A DNA stretch of 64,000 nt from Ruminococcus sp. YRD2003 (GTDB lineage Bacteria; Bacillota; Clostridia; Oscillospirales; Ruminococcaceae), in NCBI GenBank assembly GCA_900109435.1, contig FNZT01000003.1, forward strand, positions 1 to 64,000. Direction: 5' to 3'. Shown piece after piece: positions 25,923-34,088 of this stretch (the first letter of the stretch is position 1; the number at the start of each line of letters is the position of its first letter). The translations under genes were made by a program, and so were the position numbers. The notes beneath the pieces are model-generated. The model worked only from the letters and a program-made list of their open reading frames with translations, did not search any database and was not told where the DNA came from.

Positions 25923-26942
25923 TCAGTGGTAATATGAATCAATGTCGAGGTATTCCTCGAGGGTGAGGTTCACATCATTGCGCTTGTCAGCTTCCTTACG
26001 GAAAGCCTCTGCGTTCTCCTTGCCGATGTATCTGATGTGCCACGGCTCGTACTTATAGCCTGTGATGTCCTGCTTGCCGAACGGGTAGCGGAGGATAAAT
26101 CCGTACTCATTGCAGTGAGCTTCTATCCAGATAGCTTCGGGAGTACCTATAAAGCTGTCGTCAATTATGTTGACGTCGATAGCCATGCCTGTCTGGTGCT
26201 CGGAGTATCCTGGGCGTGCGGAGAATGTATCCGCGGTAGACTGACCGTATGCATTGACGTAGTTGTTGTAGATCTGTGACTGGAGGTCATATGAGCGGAA
26301 GCCCGATGACAGGTATATGGTGATCCCGTCTTTAGCCGCACCGTCCACGAGTTCCTGGAAAGCCGTATAAGTCTCGGGAGTAAGACCGCCCGGATTATAG
26401 TCCTGCGGCAGGGGATAGGACTTGTTGGCTATCATAATGCCGCCGACGTAGGTGACACCGTTAGTCTCCTGAATGCCCGATTCCTTTTTGACCGTGACTT
26501 TTACCTCAGCGCCTTTTTTGTCATCGTTCTTGTCCTTAACGCTGACTATGCACTTGCCCTCGGACTTGCCCGTGATATTGCCGACGCTGTCAACTGTGGC
26601 GATCTTCTCGTCAGAGCTCGACCATACCTCCTCGATGCTGTCGTAAACTACAGGGTAGGTGATAGTTTGACCGATGCTCACTTCTGCCTCCGTGTAGCTG
26701 AGCGTGACGCCGCTGAGCTTGCTGCTGCCCTCTACATAAGCGGTAGACTCCTCAGAAGGGGGCTCCTGCTCATTGAGAGCATCAGAAGTGGGCTCGGTAG
26801 TGTTCTCGACCGTTCCGCCCACAACGTTGAAGCTTGTAGCGGGCTCGGTATCCTTCGGGACGTCCTTTCCGCATGAAGCCGCGCACAGAGCGAACAGAAC
26901 AGCGGCAGCCGCCGCGAAAGTCCTGACTTTTTTAAACTTCAT
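25923..26942 (-). CDS. VanY-type D-Ala-D-Ala carboxypeptidase lipoprotein with Big2 domain
   Basis: The 339-residue protein has a lipoprotein-like signal (FALCAASC, Cys about 24) and a Thr/Glu-rich spacer. A bacterial Ig-like Big2 domain follows (about 76-152; VDSVGNITGKSEGKCIVSV), then the M15 peptidase domain (about 165-335). Zinc-site motifs of VanY are present: SSGFRSYDLQ, SARPGYSEHQTGMAIDV and EPWHIRYIG. It would trim D-Ala from peptidoglycan stem peptides outside the membrane. The Big2 domain may position it in the wall. A consensus-like promoter and an inverted repeat lie upstream. Confidence 0.9.
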   Translation of the reverse strand: MKFKKVRTFAAAAAVLFALCAASCGKDVPKDTEPATSFNVVGGTVENTTEPTSDALNEQEPPSEESTAYVEGSSKLSGVTLSYTEAEVSIGQTITYPVVYDSIEEVWSSSDEKIATVDSVGNITGKSEGKCIVSVKDKNDDKKGAEVKVTVKKESGIQETNGVTYVGGIMIANKSYPLPQDYNPGGLTPETYTAFQELVDGAAKDGITIYLSSGFRSYDLQSQIYNNYVNAYGQSTADTFSARPGYSEHQTGMAIDVNIIDDSFIGTPEAIWIEAHCNEYGFILRYPFGKQDITGYKYEPWHIRYIGKENAEAFRKEADKRNDVNLTLEEYLDIDSYYH

Positions 26943-26961
26943 TTTATCATCTCCGTATCTT

Positions 26962-26991
26962 TCTGACAGACTATGTTATTTTCCTGTCAGA
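26962..26991. promoter_or_regulatory. Operator-like inverted repeat at the vanY-type gene start
   Basis: TCTGACAG and CTGTCAGA are separated by 14 bases and sit right after the -10 box, across the likely transcription start. That is where a repressor or a leader hairpin would act. Confidence 0.5.
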
Positions 26992-26994
26992 TAC

Positions 26995-27023
26995 AGTATA
27001 ACTCATTTTTCGGAAAAAGTAAA
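26995..27023 (-). promoter_or_regulatory. Promoter of VanY-type gene
   Basis: On the - strand TTTACT and TATACT are 17 bases apart. The gap 27024-27202 shows nothing further that I can support. Confidence 0.65.
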
Positions 27024-27202
27024 GCATTTTTCAAAAAAATGTGACATTTTGCGGACTGTGTCACTCTTCTGTGGGTTAAAAACAGGAGACAGAGTAACCG
27101 TATACGGTGTATGTCAAGAGAGCTATGTGGAAGATGACGTAACAGTGTAAAGCTGTCAGGCGGTCTTTGGGCGGTGCTGCCTTATGAATATTTTTCGTGA
27201 TA

Positions 27203-28819
27203 TCAGTCTGTTGCCTGGAATACTGCCCTTACAAAGCAATAGAGGCTCGAGTGGATTGAATCGTCACCGTGATGACCGCCCTGAACAACGTGCCAAACGT
27301 GGGGAACGCCGTTCTTTGTAAAGTTGTTGTGGTATCCCTGAGGTGTGTTGAGTCCGACAACGTCGTCGGAAGTACCGCCTGTGATGAATACCAGATGAGG
27401 AGTCTCCTCTTCGCTGTTCCATTTAAATGCGCCTTGTCCGCCCGGAGCAGGACAGATAGCTCCGACATAGCCGAACTTGTCGCCGTACTTCATGCCTATC
27501 TGGAGCGACTCCATACCGCCCATAGAGAAGCCTGTTACAGCGGTATAGTCTCTGCCTGTCTTGACGCTGTATTTAGATTCTATCTCGGGCATGAGGCTGT
27601 CAACGATGTCGTCAACGAAGTTATTGTAGCCTTCTACCGAAGCAGGGTCGCCGAAGCCTGATGCGCTTTCCTTTGTGGCACTTGTAAAGATGAGCGGACA
27701 AACGACTATCATATCCTTAGCCTCACCAGAAGCGATAGCGTTTCCGACTATCTGACGGGTATACATTACGCCGTTTCCTCTGATTATCATGCGGTCCTCG
27801 TTCTCGAAGAATCCGTGGAGCACATAGAGAACGGGGTATTCCTTGCTCTCGTCGTAATCGGCGGGGAGCAGGATATTGTAGGGCTTGTTTTTGTTAGCCT
27901 TTTTGGAGAAGTAGGTCTTCTTTTGGATAGTACCGTACTTGACGCCCGGTTTCTCCTGATGTGAGTCGCTCGGCTCGAAGTTTACAAGCTCGTTCTGTAC
28001 TTTTTCGGTGAGTTCCTCCATTGTGTACTTTACCTGTCCGGGAACGATAACAGGCTCGGCAACGGGGAATTTGTCGATTTTCCCAAGACTGTACTCGTGG
28101 ATGAGGACTAAGTCGGCTATCTCGAACACATTGTTGCTGTCAGCATCGGCAGCCTTCAGCTTTTTCTTGTCGGTAATTCCGTCGATGATGCCTCTGCGGG
28201 CGAGAATGACATCGAATGTGTCTATGATGCCGTCATAGTTGATATCGCCTTTGTTCATCTTTATAGCAGGCGGAGGTTCACTGATGTCCGTACCTGTTTC
28301 TGCGCCTACTATCTCGTCGATATAGAAATCGCACTTGCTTGTGTCTGTTTCGACGTAGAGCTGAATATCCGTCGCACCGCTCGGAATGGTAAAGTCATTG
28401 TTTTCAAGATGAGCCCACTTGCCTTTTTCAGCGGTGACTTCGGCTATCTTTGGGTATTCGGTGCTGTCCCCGCTCTTGTACTGCAAAGTCAGATAGAATG
28501 TTACAGGCGAGTCGGTGTCATCGGTCATAACATATGCACTGAACGCATAAGACTGTCCCGCCTTGAATTCGGGACCGAGCGGTACAGTAGCACCGTTCCA
28601 GTCAGCTTCTCTGCCGCTTGTCTTCAGAGCGCATTCGCCTGAGCGGGATATCTCCGATACGACTTTCACCGATGCCGAGCCGCGCCCCGACCACTGTTCT
28701 TTGCCGTCCTCGAACGTGCTGTGCAGCAGATAGTCCGACTCAGCTGCAGCTGCGGACAATGAGGCCGCAGCAGAAACGGACAGGGCTGCTGCTGTGATGA
28801 TGGATAATGCCTTTCTCAT
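27203..28819 (-). CDS. CBM22-dockerin-CE1 feruloyl/acetylxylan esterase
   Basis: The 538-residue secreted protein has a signal peptide (to about residue 26) and a CBM22-like module (about 30-175; STFEDGKEQWSGRGSASV, then KAGQSYAFSAYV). A central dockerin follows (about 190-253; KGDINYDGIIDTFDVILARR, then AADADSNNVFEIADLVL) and a C-terminal CE1 esterase (about 285-538). The esterase shows the oxyanion stretch VLYVLHGFFENED, the nucleophile in GFSMGG and the catalytic His in GGHHGDD. It would remove feruloyl or acetyl groups from xylan within the cellulosome. The order CBM-dockerin-catalytic module is the same as in the two larger enzymes at 50228 and 61809. Confidence 0.92.
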   Translation of the reverse strand: MRKALSIITAAALSVSAAASLSAAAAESDYLLHSTFEDGKEQWSGRGSASVKVVSEISRSGECALKTSGREADWNGATVPLGPEFKAGQSYAFSAYVMTDDTDSPVTFYLTLQYKSGDSTEYPKIAEVTAEKGKWAHLENNDFTIPSGATDIQLYVETDTSKCDFYIDEIVGAETGTDISEPPPAIKMNKGDINYDGIIDTFDVILARRGIIDGITDKKKLKAADADSNNVFEIADLVLIHEYSLGKIDKFPVAEPVIVPGQVKYTMEELTEKVQNELVNFEPSDSHQEKPGVKYGTIQKKTYFSKKANKNKPYNILLPADYDESKEYPVLYVLHGFFENEDRMIIRGNGVMYTRQIVGNAIASGEAKDMIVVCPLIFTSATKESASGFGDPASVEGYNNFVDDIVDSLMPEIESKYSVKTGRDYTAVTGFSMGGMESLQIGMKYGDKFGYVGAICPAPGGQGAFKWNSEEETPHLVFITGGTSDDVVGLNTPQGYHNNFTKNGVPHVWHVVQGGHHGDDSIHSSLYCFVRAVFQATD

Positions 28820-28883
28820 TTACATACCTCCTTGAAATTTGTTTGATTTTTCACTTAATTTCCGTTCTCTTAACATTATACAT

Positions 28884-28912
28884 ATTATATCATATAATAT
28901 TGAAAAATGCAA
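28884..28912 (-). promoter_or_regulatory. Promoter of CE1 gene, made by the first repeat unit
   Basis: On the - strand TTGCAT and TATAAT are 17 bases apart, 65 bases before the start codon. The -35 box and spacer lie in the first copy of the 95-bp repeat. Further copies carry TTGC(A/T)T-17-TATAAG at the same place. Confidence 0.7.
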
Positions 28913-29265
28913 CAGGCGCGGAGAAAAAGTATACGGTCATATTAACTATACCGCGAAATCGGCAGCGCGGACACCGCGCTTATATCATACAATATTGAAA
29001 AAAGCAACAGGCGCGGGAAAAAAGTAGGCGGTCATATTAACTATACCGCGAAATCGGCAGCGCGGACACCGCGCTTATATCATACAATATTGAAAAATGC
29101 AACAGGCGCGGAGAAAAAGTATACGGTCATATTAACTATACCGCGAAATCGGCAGCGCGGACACCGCGCTTATATCATACAATATTGAAAAATGCAACAG
29201 GCGCGGAGAAAAAGTATGCGGTCATATTAACTATACCGCGAAAACGGAAGCGGCGACACGCCGCA
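28886..29265. repeat. Four tandem 95-bp noncoding repeats with a hairpin each
   Basis: Units start at 28886, 28981, 29076 and 29171 and are nearly identical; 95 is not a multiple of 3 and no conserved frame runs through. Each has a hairpin at its right end: AGCGCGG-ACA-CCGCGCT at 28964, 29059 and 29154. In the fourth unit it is GCGGCG-ACA-CGCCGC at 29250-29264, so two base pairs changed on both arms. Each unit also carries a promoter-like pair on the - strand. The array fills most of the gap 28820-29438; the remainder holds a TATAAT box at 29391. Confidence 0.92.
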
Positions 29266-29390
29266 TCCGCAGTTCTTTAAGGCAATATGAGTAAAAAGAG
29301 GGCGCAGATACATACGGACAACAGGTTTGCCTGTAATAATTAAAATAAAAATATTTTTTTCCTGATGCGACAAATGACAGGTACAAGTTG

Positions 29391-29396
29391 TATAAT
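29391..29396 (+). promoter_or_regulatory. -10 box before the ECF sigma gene
   Basis: TATAAT lies 43 bases before the ATG. No good -35 box is found at 16-18 bases, so the start may be controlled by an alternative sigma factor or an activator. Confidence 0.45.
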
Positions 29397-29438
29397 AAGT
29401 AGAGATAGTTCGAGCTTATCTTTTAAAAGGAGTTGTAA

Positions 29439-29990
29439 ATGGAAAACGGTGCAAGTAGCTACCTCCGTTTCCTCGATGGTGATAAAGAAGGTTTTGTTGA
29501 CATTGTCAGACTGTACAAGGACAGTCTGACGCTGTTTATCAATTCGTTTACCCGCGATATCCATATTTCCGAAGAAGTGGCAAATGAAGTATTTTTGAAG
29601 CTGTATATCAAGAAGCCGAAGTACAAGAGCGAGTATTCCTTCAAGACTTGGCTTTATACGATTGGCAAGAATACGGCGGTAAACTACCTGAAAAAGGTCA
29701 GTAGGACGAATTACACTTCTATTGAGGACTGCTTCTATATTGCAGATGAAAAGGACATTGAAGCAGACTGCATACAAAATGAACAAAATCTACTTATTCA
29801 CCGCGCTCTCAAGGCATTGAAGGCTGAATATTCGCAAGTTCTCTACCTCGTTTACTTTGAGGAGCTCTCTCACGCGGAGATATCCGAAATAATGGGAAAG
29901 AACCCGAAGCAGGTCAGAGACCTGATATACAATGCGAAAAAAGCCCTGAAAACAGAGCTGGAGAGGAGGACGGATAATGGACAAGTATGA
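29439..29990 (+). CDS. ECF-type RNA polymerase sigma factor
   Basis: The 183-residue protein has region 2 (about residues 10-85; DIVRLYKDSLTLFINSFTRD, then FKTWLYTIGKNTAVNYLKK) and region 4 (about 120-175; LKAEYSQVLYLVYFEELSH, then EIMGKNPKQVRDLIYNAKKA). AAAAGGAG lies 8 bases before the ATG. It overlaps the next gene by 14 bases. The operon goes on into a dockerin protein, which links this sigma factor to the cellulosome. Confidence 0.9.
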   Translation: MENGASSYLRFLDGDKEGFVDIVRLYKDSLTLFINSFTRDIHISEEVANEVFLKLYIKKPKYKSEYSFKTWLYTIGKNTAVNYLKKVSRTNYTSIEDCFYIADEKDIEADCIQNEQNLLIHRALKALKAEYSQVLYLVYFEELSHAEISEIMGKNPKQVRDLIYNAKKALKTELERRTDNGQV

Positions 29991-31173
29991 AAAATGCGCG
30001 GCAGGGCTGATGAAGCTCGGCGACAGTATCATTGCGGAAAAGAAGCGGCGCAGGTCACTCATTTTACGCCGTACAGCCGACCTCACTTTCGGGATAGCCG
30101 CAGTTATCGTCATTGGTGTATCCACAAGGATACTGAGAACTCCCGAGAAGCCTGCGCCCTCGGGGAGCGGCATCATCATCGAGACAAGTACGGTCACTGC
30201 TGCTGTCACGACGGAGCCAAGCTCGGAGAGCACGAAAACCGTCACCTCGACTGTGCGGACAACTACATCTTCTGCGGTCAATACCACTGATGCCGCACGA
30301 ATCACGCAGCAGAGCTCCTCGCTCTCGACTACGGCAGCGACAGCCGCTTCACATACGTCAGCAGCGACCTCAGCTTCTGCCGCGTATACGACAGCAGTTA
30401 CCGCTTCAACGGCGACCACTGCGGTCACTTCGACGGCGACTGGAAGCCGTACCTCCACGACGCCAGCGCAGATAACAACGGTTCCCGCTGTCTCCACAAC
30501 TCAGACGAATTACTTGACTACAGCATATATCTCGCCGTACTTCTCCCACACTACCACTGCTTACAGCGGAAATCATGTTTACAAGCTCAACTATATAACA
30601 ATAGGTACGGAGACAACGGTATTTATGAAAACGGGCGTGGAGTGTCCGAGCGACATCGTCGGCGGAAAAAGGGAGGATACCAGTATTACGGGAGTGGGGG
30701 GAGAGAGAAACCACACCGAAAATGTCGGTATATACACCATTGACGGTGTATCCGATAATTACGCTGTGGTCGTATTCTACCCGAGCACTTTTGACTGTCC
30801 CGTTTATATCAACACCGAGTACGAGCCCGATACGCTCGGGGATATGCTCGACGATATGGGACTGGAAAAGCATATGAGCTTCGGAAGCCAAAATGTGAAG
30901 GTATCTGGTGAAAATGCGTATTATGATGTGTCGGCAGAGAGGATAATGAAGGTTCTCGGGGACTGCCGCGACGCAGTCAATACAAAAGAGGGGATAGCAC
31001 CCTTCTCACGCGACCTCACGATATTTCCCGACATCACCTATATGCGCTATAATACGAATATTTACATTTCAAAGGAAGGCTATATCACGACCAAAATGAT
31101 AGACCGCGGAGCAAGCTTCTATATCGGCGAGGAGAAGGCTCTCAGCTGTATAGAATACCTGCTCGGCACCTAA
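29977..31173 (+). CDS. Membrane protein with Thr-rich linker, likely anti-sigma
   Basis: The 398-residue protein has a short cytoplasmic N-terminus (about 32 residues, with RRRSLILRR), one membrane helix (about 34-52; ADLTFGIAAVIVIGVS) and a Thr/Ser/Ala-rich linker (about 65-185). An outer domain of about 200 residues without recognised family follows. The start overlaps the sigma gene by 14 bases. I infer an anti-sigma factor that sends an outer-surface signal inward, similar in plan to clostridial RsgI proteins but with an ECF partner. The linker resembles the glycosylated linkers of cellulosomal proteins. Confidence 0.65.
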   Translation: MDKYEKCAAGLMKLGDSIIAEKKRRRSLILRRTADLTFGIAAVIVIGVSTRILRTPEKPAPSGSGIIIETSTVTAAVTTEPSSESTKTVTSTVRTTTSSAVNTTDAARITQQSSSLSTTAATAASHTSAATSASAAYTTAVTASTATTAVTSTATGSRTSTTPAQITTVPAVSTTQTNYLTTAYISPYFSHTTTAYSGNHVYKLNYITIGTETTVFMKTGVECPSDIVGGKREDTSITGVGGERNHTENVGIYTIDGVSDNYAVVVFYPSTFDCPVYINTEYEPDTLGDMLDDMGLEKHMSFGSQNVKVSGENAYYDVSAERIMKVLGDCRDAVNTKEGIAPFSRDLTIFPDITYMRYNTNIYISKEGYITTKMIDRGASFYIGEEKALSCIEYLLGT

Positions 31174-31186
31174 AGGAGGTATCATT

Positions 31187-31993
31187 ATGAAAAAAACAGG
31201 AATTACGGCAATGATAATGTCCGTGGCAATGCTTGGCATATCCGTTGCTCCTGCGTTCAGCGCCAACTCTGCCGACGAGACCGAAGCAGCGGGATTTGTC
31301 GAGAGCGTCGACAGCTTCTTCGTAGTAGTCGGCACGTACAGCAACGAGTACACGCAGCTCAGATATTACTACACAAGGAATACGGGAGTGATTGGCGTAA
31401 AAAAGGTCGTTATGACCGATTCATCTGCGGAGTATAACTACGGAGACATACTCGTCACTTCCGACGAGCCCGAGCTGACGGAGGTAAACCCTTATGCAAA
31501 TGACCCTGTTTATTCCCACGCTTCCTTCTACGAGCTCTCAGAGGAAACGGAGCTTTCGCTGCTCGGCAGCTGTGCAGAGCTCATGCCGCAGAAGGAGCTC
31601 ACCATGACACGTGCGGACTATGGAGGCTCGGGCTACTGGGACTTCCGCTTCACGGACGAAGAGGGAGCTGAGTACAGATTCGGTCTGAATTACGTGGGTA
31701 CGCATTATGGAGTTGACCTGACAAAAGCGGAGGTGGGCGATGTGTACACATTCGCAATGGTAAAGGATACACCCGTACTGGCTCTTGAGGCTATGGGTAT
31801 ACTCGAGGGCGACGCCAATACCGACGGTGCGGTCACAATTGCCGACCCTGTAGCCATACTGCAGCATATTGCCAACCGTGACAAGTACGAGCTGAGACCT
31901 TCGGCACTTGTAAATGCGGACGTTGACGGTGCGGCAGGCGTAACAGCCAACGACGCGCGCGTACTACAGGAATGGGACGCGGGAATAAGATAA
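31187..31993 (+). CDS. Secreted dockerin protein of unknown function
   Basis: The 268-residue protein has a signal peptide (to about residue 26), an unassigned domain (about 30-205) and a C-terminal dockerin (207-268). The dockerin has GDANTDGAVTIADPVAILQH in repeat one and NADVDGAAGVTANDARVL in repeat two. In the second repeat extra residues alter the calcium loop. AAAGGAGG lies 6 bases before the ATG and only 13 bases separate it from the membrane protein gene, so it is the third member of the sigma operon. It may present the sensed ligand or report cellulosome assembly; this is inference. Confidence 0.8.
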   Translation: MKKTGITAMIMSVAMLGISVAPAFSANSADETEAAGFVESVDSFFVVVGTYSNEYTQLRYYYTRNTGVIGVKKVVMTDSSAEYNYGDILVTSDEPELTEVNPYANDPVYSHASFYELSEETELSLLGSCAELMPQKELTMTRADYGGSGYWDFRFTDEEGAEYRFGLNYVGTHYGVDLTKAEVGDVYTFAMVKDTPVLALEAMGILEGDANTDGAVTIADPVAILQHIANRDKYELRPSALVNADVDGAAGVTANDARVLQEWDAGIR

Positions 31994-32022
31994 ACGGCAG
32001 AATTATCCTCCAATATTACCAA

Positions 32023-32058
32023 AAGCAGCGGCACTCGTTATGAGCGCCGCTGCTTTGC
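32023..32058. terminator. Bidirectional terminator
   Basis: AAGCAGCGGC and GCCGCTGCTT form a perfect 10-bp stem between convergent operons. Confidence 0.8.
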
Positions 32059-32069
32059 TGTGAGTATCA

Positions 32070-33377
32070 TTATTTTTCAAGGAAGACTACAAATTCCATT
32101 TCCGAAGTCTCCTCGATACGTCTTGCATGAGCGCTGCCTCCGAGAGCTCTTGCTGTTTCGTGGACTACATACAGACCGATTCCGCTGCCGTCTTTGTCGG
32201 CGGCGTTCGAGCCGCGCCAGTAGCTCCTGAAAACATAAGGCAGCTCGCTCTCGGGGAGAAGCTCGCCCTTATTGCGGACGGAAACGGAGAATCCGTCATC
32301 CTGTTTCATCATGTGGACTTTTATCCCGCTGCCGTCGCCGTATTTGAGCGCATTTTCAAGCATCTGACTGACTGCACGGTAGAGGGCATATTTATCGCTG
32401 TCGAGCAGCGGTGAACCCTCGCATCTGACCTCGAACGGTATATGCATAAGTTTCATTCTGTCCGAGTATTCGCTGCTTACCAATTCTGCGAGCTCCGAGA
32501 GGTAGAAGGGTGAGCGTTTGATATCGCAGCCGCTGAACGAAGCGTTTGAAGCACGCATGAGTTCCTCGGCGAGAACCTGTATCTTCTCTGCATTCGCGCC
32601 TATCTTGGCGGCGATTTCGGCGTTTTTTTCCGGGTCTGAGTAGAGACCTGTCCGCAGGGCATCGGAATACAGGCGGATATTGGCAACGGGAGTTTTCACG
32701 CCGTGAGCAATGGAGGTGACAAGCCGCTGATGTTCTCCTTCGAGGCACTCTATTCGCTTACTGCTTGCCGAGAGGACGTCCGTGAGCATATTCATCCCCC
32801 ACACATACTTGCCGAAAAAGCGGCTTTTGCTTTCGGGGAGCTTCTGAATGTTCCTGAGTCTCGCAAGCTTTTCGGGATACTCGGAGAGCCTGCGAAAAGG
32901 CATTACTATCTTGATATAAGTTCCTGCGAGGAAGGTCACGGCGAGGACAAATCCTGCTGTCAGAAAAATATTCACACACAGTCTGAACATATCGAAGGAA
33001 TCGTCCGAGAATCGGTACTCGACAAATCCCGCGGCCTCTCCGTCCCTACCGCGTACGCAGCATACCGCGCATTTTTTGTCGGCGGCGGAATAGAAAACAT
33101 CATCGCTGTCGTCTTTGAGCGGGATATACCTTATGGACGCGGGAGAATCCTTCCCGTAAGTCCTGTTCCATTCATCTGAACTGTCTGCGATGATATCTTC
33201 GGGAGAGGTGCCGCTCTCGGTGAATCTCTCGCATATGCTGTGATTTATCCTGTTCACGATGACATTTCTGTCTGTCATCTGCTTGTCATAGATACCGACG
33301 AAAGCAGCGTTGAATCCGATCACAGCCGCCGCGAACAGAACAGCGGCGGCAATGAGCATTTTCAGGAGCTTCTTCAT
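32070..33377 (-). CDS. Sensor histidine kinase
   Basis: The 435-residue kinase has two membrane helices (about 5-28 and 133-156) enclosing an outer region of about 105 residues. The HisKA site follows with His225 (SIAHGVKTPVAN) and the ATPase domain with the N box (ENALKYG), F-like region (VFRSYWRG) and G box (DGSGIGLYVV). The first four bases of its coding region overlap the response regulator stop. It is the last gene of a five-gene leftward operon with an ABC transporter, so it probably senses a compound or the transporter itself, as in Bce-type modules. The outer loop is longer than in typical Bce intramembrane kinases. Confidence 0.93.
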   Translation of the reverse strand: MKKLLKMLIAAAVLFAAAVIGFNAAFVGIYDKQMTDRNVIVNRINHSICERFTESGTSPEDIIADSSDEWNRTYGKDSPASIRYIPLKDDSDDVFYSAADKKCAVCCVRGRDGEAAGFVEYRFSDDSFDMFRLCVNIFLTAGFVLAVTFLAGTYIKIVMPFRRLSEYPEKLARLRNIQKLPESKSRFFGKYVWGMNMLTDVLSASSKRIECLEGEHQRLVTSIAHGVKTPVANIRLYSDALRTGLYSDPEKNAEIAAKIGANAEKIQVLAEELMRASNASFSGCDIKRSPFYLSELAELVSSEYSDRMKLMHIPFEVRCEGSPLLDSDKYALYRAVSQMLENALKYGDGSGIKVHMMKQDDGFSVSVRNKGELLPESELPYVFRSYWRGSNAADKDGSGIGLYVVHETARALGGSAHARRIEETSEMEFVVFLEK

Positions 33378-34054
33378 GTCTTGTCACCGAATCTGTATCC
33401 GACCTTCCAGACCGTTTGTATAAGCTGCGGAGAATTCGGGTCCTGCTCTATTTTTTCACGCAGCCAGCGAATGTGAACGCTCACGGTGCTTGGCTCTGTG
33501 AAGCAGTCCTCGCCCCAAACCGCGTTGAAGAGCTCCTCCTTGCCGACAGCCTCGCCCTTGTGCTCCATGAGGTATTGCAGAAGGTCAAACTCTTTTGCAT
33601 TGAGTTTGAGCTCCCTGCTGCCGAGCGTGACACGGCGTGAAGTCGTATCGAGCGATATACCGCAGCAGCTTATCACTCTGCCTGCCGCCGCGGGAGCCTT
33701 GCGCTTCAGAAGCGCGCGCACTTTTGCGGTCAGCACCTTGACCGAAAAAGGCTTGTCGATATAGTCGTCTGCGCCTGTCTCATAGCCGAGGAGCTTGCTG
33801 TCCTCGTCGGTGACTGCGCTCATCATGAGAATGGGTATATCCTTTTCCCTTCGGATAGCCGTACAGGTCTCGTAGCCGTTCATGCGGGGGAGCATCACAT
33901 CGAGCAGTACGACTCCGAAGGTTTCACTTTTAAGCAGCACAAGGGCTTCCTCGGCCGAGCTGCAAAGCTGCACCGAGAAGCCCTCATTTTTCAGAAAATC
34001 TCTTACGAGACCGCCCATTTCGGAGTCGTCTTCTATAATAAGGATATCAGTCAT
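33374..34054 (-). CDS. OmpR/PhoB-family response regulator
   Basis: The 226-residue protein has a receiver domain (1-115) with Asp52 as phosphorylation site (VVLLDVML), the acidic pair at positions 9-10 (IIEDD) and Lys in YIDKPF. A winged-helix output domain follows (about 130-224; FDLLQYLMEHKGEAVGKEEL, VSVHIRWLREKIE, and TVWKVGYRF). ATG 34054 is chosen for the GGAG 7 bases upstream and the normal receiver start MTDILIIEDD; the longer frame from 34126 has no site. It overlaps the kinase gene by 4 bases. Confidence 0.95.
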   Translation of the reverse strand: MTDILIIEDDSEMGGLVRDFLKNEGFSVQLCSSAEEALVLLKSETFGVVLLDVMLPRMNGYETCTAIRREKDIPILMMSAVTDEDSKLLGYETGADDYIDKPFSVKVLTAKVRALLKRKAPAAAGRVISCCGISLDTTSRRVTLGSRELKLNAKEFDLLQYLMEHKGEAVGKEELFNAVWGEDCFTEPSTVSVHIRWLREKIEQDPNSPQLIQTVWKVGYRFGDKT

Positions 34055-34088
34055 ATTGTTCTCCGTAGAAAGAATTGTGATGATAGGA

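Noticed and set aside
28886..29265. CRISPR array
   Set aside because: Unit length is 95 bases and the units are joined directly without variable spacers; no cas genes are in the window.
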